DNA of 25,015 nt from a virus, in the IMG/VR virus record IMGVR_UViG_3300001097_000057, positions 3 through 25,017 of that record; one strand, written 5' to 3'. Within the stretch, counting starts at the first letter, position 1; each line of letters starts with the position of its first letter. The translations under genes were made by a program, and so were the position numbers. This document shows positions 22,227-25,015 of this stretch, piece by piece. The notes beneath the pieces are model-generated. The model worked only from the letters and a program-made list of their open reading frames with translations. It ran no database searches and had not been told where the DNA came from.

Positions 22227-24623
22227 TCATCTCTTGCCATCAGATTTAATGTCGGCCCTGATACTACCGAGCTGCCAAGCAACACCCAAGTCATTAGACT
22301 CAATCTTTAACGCCATTTGCCTACCACGCAAGCGAGTGTTAACCTGACCGTCAAACTGCTGGATGTTGTAAGAACGTGTGTTGGTGTAGTTATCATCACT
22401 TTGCACGGTCGGAGTATCGGCAGGACTATATGGAGTACCTGCGTTACGTCTTGGTTTAATGGTCAGCATGACAGAGGGCTGGTCCACGTTAGAGCCTGTA
22501 AAGTTAATGTCCGGCAAGATGCGCCACACAAAGGCAAAGTGATCGCCATCACCAATATCGAAGTCGGCAGACTGAACATAAGCGTTAATAGGTACTGGGG
22601 TTAACCCTGACACATCGTCTACGTTGGCTTCGTGAAAAAGTATACGATTGTTGTAGTCAGCAGCTTGTGGATATTGCCGTAAGCCGGAGTCTAGCCAAGC
22701 CGTGCGACCTAATGAGCCGTAGCACCAGACGTTTTCCACATAGTTATAGATGACGTATTTGTCTACGACATTTGAGCCGTTAGAGCAGTAGAACCACCAC
22801 ACTTCGTTGTAAGATTCGTTCGCACCGGAAAAAACTTGGAACGCTTGATCTTTGTTTAGATCGTTAAATATGTACTGGCGCAAGGAAGAAGGCAGTGTTT
22901 CTACGCGACCTGTGTATTGGTAGAACTTACCGTCGCCCATCCAGTATGTAACGTTGTTCACTGTGACCACAGCATTTGGGGACATGATGGAGATGTTGTC
23001 CATTAATATAGTAAAACCCCACACGTAGGGTGGTCCAAGGTACTGCATAGAATACAGCGCCGAGTCTGTCCAGACTAAGATTTCCTGTCGAGTAGTAATG
23101 TACGTAATGATGGACGAGCCGTGCGAAAGTCTAAACTCACCTGACTGGTTTGTAATGGCAGGTACCCACTCATAGGGGTTTTCTTGGTCTGACCAGCGCA
23201 CCAGCATCGGATCAAACACGGTATTAGCGTTGGTGGGATCGTACGGGTTTGCCCCAAAACAAATAATAAATCTTTGGATAGATGAGGCAGATACCTCTAG
23301 TGTTCTCTTAGGAACAAAGTCACCGTCAAAACCTGCTGCCGTAGATAAGTCAGCAAGCAGTTCGCCGCGATCATTGACACCTGCCTCATCTATCCAGTAG
23401 TAAACAGGGCCGTTGCGCGGAGCAAAGACAAGATCCTGACCGAAGTTCTCAGCCGACCAGAGGCGCAACTGTTGACCAATACCGGTCGTTGTAGATGATT
23501 GCCCCCAGCCACGCGTACCCGTCTGGTAATACGCCGTGATAGTACCCCCACCTGTAGCGGTAGACGGAGCAGTAATTGGCGTGCCGTAGCCATCGTTACC
23601 AAGCGCGATGGAGTAAGAGTTCACGCCTATGTACGTAATAGAATAGGTTCTGTTTAGCAGCACCGCAGGCACACCACCGACTGCAACAGCACCAGAGTAG
23701 CGTACGTACTGTCCGTTGGTTAAGCCGTGTGCAGTGTGAGTAACAACTACCGTGCCGCTACCAGATGTCGTGCTGAAAATGTCTGTAAGCGTAAAAGACA
23801 GTGGGCTAGGCCAGATGCCAGCACCCCAACCAACTCCAATAATGTAAACATCCAAGCCTGTGTTGGTCTGATATTCAGCCACAACCGCTGCGCCACCACC
23901 AGAAGCGGTGCTAGTAGAAAAGATACCGTCGATATTAAAGGTGTAGGAGTTAGTAGTCAGAACCCTAAATACTTGTTGCTCAACGTTTAAATTTATTGCA
24001 GGAATGCCGCCGGTTGCAGTGGCACCACTAAAGGTTACAAAGTCGTTGAGCACCACATTGTTTGCAATATCAAGGACAGTAACAGTAGAGCAACCGACGT
24101 TCGCGCCCGCTAAATGAGATGCGGCAGTAGTGCCGTTATAGCCACGCACACAACCCGTTAGGGTATTACCAGATACGCCGTTAAACAGAATCTCTTCTGT
24201 ACCAATCTTAACGATGCCACCGTTGTTCGAAAAGCTTGCTCCTGCTGCAACTAGTATGGAAGTATCTGCTGCGCTAATCCCGCCGTCCAAAGTACTAAAT
24301 GCCGTGGTAAACGGGTTATTCGCCATCGGGTTGACGATCTTGCGTATGGGGGTGATGTCGTAGTAAAAGCCGCCCTTCTCAATGTAGTACTTAAGATTCG
24401 TGCCTACTCCGAGGTAGTTGGAGCCAGTTAAGTCAACCCAATTCCACAGCGACCGCGCAACGCCTTCATACGTGAAGTCTGAGGCTCTAATCCAACCGCC
24501 AAGCTTTTCTGCCTTACCAGAACGAAATCGGATTTTGTCGCAATCAAACCAGCGCCCCTCTGCCGAGTAGGACGTACCTTCACGATATACACCGGGTTGG
24601 ATCTCTAGTTTTTGAATTGCCAT
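22227..24623 (-). CDS. Tail nozzle/hub-like structural protein with inserted beta modules, 798 aa
   Basis: The start M-A-I-Q-K-L-E-I-Q-P-G-V-Y-R-E-G and the segment D-K-I-R-F-R-S-G-K-A-E-K-L-G-G-W (29-44) fit a large beta-rich phage protein group that I relate, without proof, to podovirus nozzle or stabilisation proteins (T7 gp12, P22 gp10 roles). Residues about 107-176 form one inserted module (G-T-E-E-I-L-F-N-G-V-S-G-N-T-L-T-G-C-V-R); about 181-256 and 288-370 are two copies of another. The remainder has aromatic beta-propeller-like repeats (L-V-F-A-P-R-N-G-P-V-Y-Y-W). GAGAG precedes ATG 24623, 8 nt after the endolysin stop. It could instead be a tail fibre or receptor-binding component. 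Confidence 0.7.
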   Translation of the reverse strand: MAIQKLEIQPGVYREGTSYSAEGRWFDCDKIRFRSGKAEKLGGWIRASDFTYEGVARSLWNWVDLTGSNYLGVGTNLKYYIEKGGFYYDITPIRKIVNPMANNPFTTAFSTLDGGISAADTSILVAAGASFSNNGGIVKIGTEEILFNGVSGNTLTGCVRGYNGTTAASHLAGANVGCSTVTVLDIANNVVLNDFVTFSGATATGGIPAINLNVEQQVFRVLTTNSYTFNIDGIFSTSTASGGGAAVVAEYQTNTGLDVYIIGVGWGAGIWPSPLSFTLTDIFSTTSGSGTVVVTHTAHGLTNGQYVRYSGAVAVGGVPAVLLNRTYSITYIGVNSYSIALGNDGYGTPITAPSTATGGGTITAYYQTGTRGWGQSSTTTGIGQQLRLWSAENFGQDLVFAPRNGPVYYWIDEAGVNDRGELLADLSTAAGFDGDFVPKRTLEVSASSIQRFIICFGANPYDPTNANTVFDPMLVRWSDQENPYEWVPAITNQSGEFRLSHGSSIITYITTRQEILVWTDSALYSMQYLGPPYVWGFTILMDNISIMSPNAVVTVNNVTYWMGDGKFYQYTGRVETLPSSLRQYIFNDLNKDQAFQVFSGANESYNEVWWFYCSNGSNVVDKYVIYNYVENVWCYGSLGRTAWLDSGLRQYPQAADYNNRILFHEANVDDVSGLTPVPINAYVQSADFDIGDGDHFAFVWRILPDINFTGSNVDQPSVMLTIKPRRNAGTPYSPADTPTVQSDDNYTNTRSYNIQQFDGQVNTRLRGRQMALKIESNDLGVAWQLGSIRADIKSDGKR
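23514..24083 (-). repeat. Two diverged copies of a beta module inside the nozzle-like protein
   Basis: Copy one (about 23856-24083) and copy two (about 23514-23762) share F-S-G-A-T-A-T-G-G-I-P-A versus Y-S-G-A-V-A-V-G-G-V-P-A, then N-S-Y-T-F-N versus N-S-Y-S-I-A, then S-G-G-G...E-Y-Q-T versus T-G-G-G...Y-Y-Q-T. Similarity is at protein level; the DNA has diverged, so the duplication is old. Confidence 0.7.
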
Positions 24624-24631
24624 ATTGCTCT

Positions 24632-25015
24632 CTACGCTAAAAGGCTTGTTGCCTTGATTTTAACTGCAGCAACCCGATTAAGCCAGCCTTTGCCAAAAGT
24701 CTCAAAAGTGTTTAGGCTACGGTAGAAGTCTTCTTTAGCTTGGCTAAACTTCTCAATTAGCTCGTCGCCGTCCATCTTATTAACAGCAGCTAATGTAATT
24801 GGCCCAATACCGCCATCCGCAGGCACACCAACTGCAGTCTGTAAAATCTTAGTAGAGCGACCGGGACCAGCGTTGACAGCAAAGTCAAACACTAGGTAGT
24901 CAATTCCTGTGGGTATATCATTGCACTTGCAGGCATCCCAAAACTTACGCTTGTACAGAGGAGCCACTAGCTCTGGAGTTAAGGCACGCATCTCTTTTTC
25001 GTTTGACTCACGCCC
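24632..25015 (-). CDS. Endolysin, GH108 type with PG-binding domain (5' end outside window)
   Basis: The visible 127 residues match the C-terminal part of GH108 phage muramidases: L-V-A-P-L-Y-K-R-K-F-W-D-A-C, then G-I-D-Y-L-V-F-D-F-A-V-N-A-G-P-G-R and the peptidoglycan-binding type 3 core D-G-G-I-G-P-I-T-L-A-A-V. The enzyme would cut the glycan backbone of host peptidoglycan at lysis. An internal Met at 24991 is not the start: the frame is open to the window edge (eight more codons, G-R-E-S-N-E-K-E), and the catalytic Glu (E-G-G-Y in this family) should lie upstream, outside the window. No holin is visible here. Confidence 0.88.
   Translation of the reverse strand, partial: GRESNEKEMRALTPELVAPLYKRKFWDACKCNDIPTGIDYLVFDFAVNAGPGRSTKILQTAVGVPADGGIGPITLAAVNKMDGDELIEKFSQAKEDFYRSLNTFETFGKGWLNRVAAVKIKATSLLA

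Noticed and set aside
22226-22303. Longer start for the 102-aa structural gene
   Set aside because: The extension lies wholly inside the 3' end of the 798-aa gene and has no ribosome site; the hydrophobic first residues are a frame shadow, not a signal peptide.
1-25015. Diversity-generating retroelement, because the layout recalls some podoviruses that carry one
   Set aside because: No reverse transcriptase (Y-x-D-D with flanking motifs) and no template/variable repeat pair is visible in this window.
1-25015. tRNA genes, CRISPR arrays, integrase or attachment sites
   Set aside because: No cloverleaf with a T-loop, no regularly spaced direct repeats and no tyrosine or serine recombinase motifs were found by eye; a tRNAscan or CRISPR finder run would settle it.

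Overview
The window reads as part of a tailed double-stranded DNA phage genome. It is packed almost without gaps, has a DNA-replication block on the + strand and a virion/lysis block on the - strand, and shows no rRNA, tRNA, CRISPR array or integrase. Short Shine-Dalgarno sites, a GH108-type endolysin and a small protein with a Gram-negative-style signal peptide suggest a Gram-negative host. The internal-virion protein cassette and a nozzle-like protein suggest a short-tailed (podovirus-type) phage; this is inference. Portal, capsid and terminase genes are not in the window and probably lie beyond the right edge. I cannot place it in a named genus.

Positions 1-10862 (+ strand) form the replication and recombination block. 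In order it holds: the tail of an unknown gene; a VRR-NUC nuclease; three small proteins, one with an HTH and a DUF3310 domain; a 48-aa exported Cys-rich peptide; a family A DNA polymerase with proofreading domain; a small protein; a Cas4/RecB-type PD-(D/E)XK nuclease with a probable Fe-S cluster; an HNH-like protein; an SNF2-type helicase; a coiled-coil phage protein; a Zn-binding protein that is a candidate ssDNA-binding protein; an HTH protein; a 950-aa PrimPol-helicase; and a small conserved protein. Many of these genes overlap by ATGA or TAATG and are probably translationally coupled. The three largest enzymes (polymerase, SNF2 helicase, primase-helicase) are each preceded by a G/C-rich hairpin, and a clear intrinsic terminator sits just before the primase-helicase.

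Positions 25015-10859 (- strand) form the late block. Read in the direction of transcription it holds: an endolysin cut by the window edge; a 798-aa nozzle/hub-like protein with inserted duplicated beta modules; a 102-aa structural protein; a 456-aa Gly/Ala-rich virion protein; a 135-aa GNAT-fold-like protein (possible counterpart of T7 gp13); 421-aa and 586-aa low-complexity virion proteins; and a 2073-aa polyvalent protein with a glycine-zipper N-terminus, a HEXXH metallopeptidase-like domain and an LPD38-like C-terminus. The size, order and overlaps resemble the T7 gp13-gp14-gp15-gp16 ejection cassette, although the sequences differ.

The two blocks converge at 10859-10862, where both stop codons share one CTAG palindrome and no terminator separates them. 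The feature that looks least described is a short N-G-G-(I/L) motif recurring in four neighbouring virion proteins, next to a giant virion protein with a seemingly intact metallopeptidase site.
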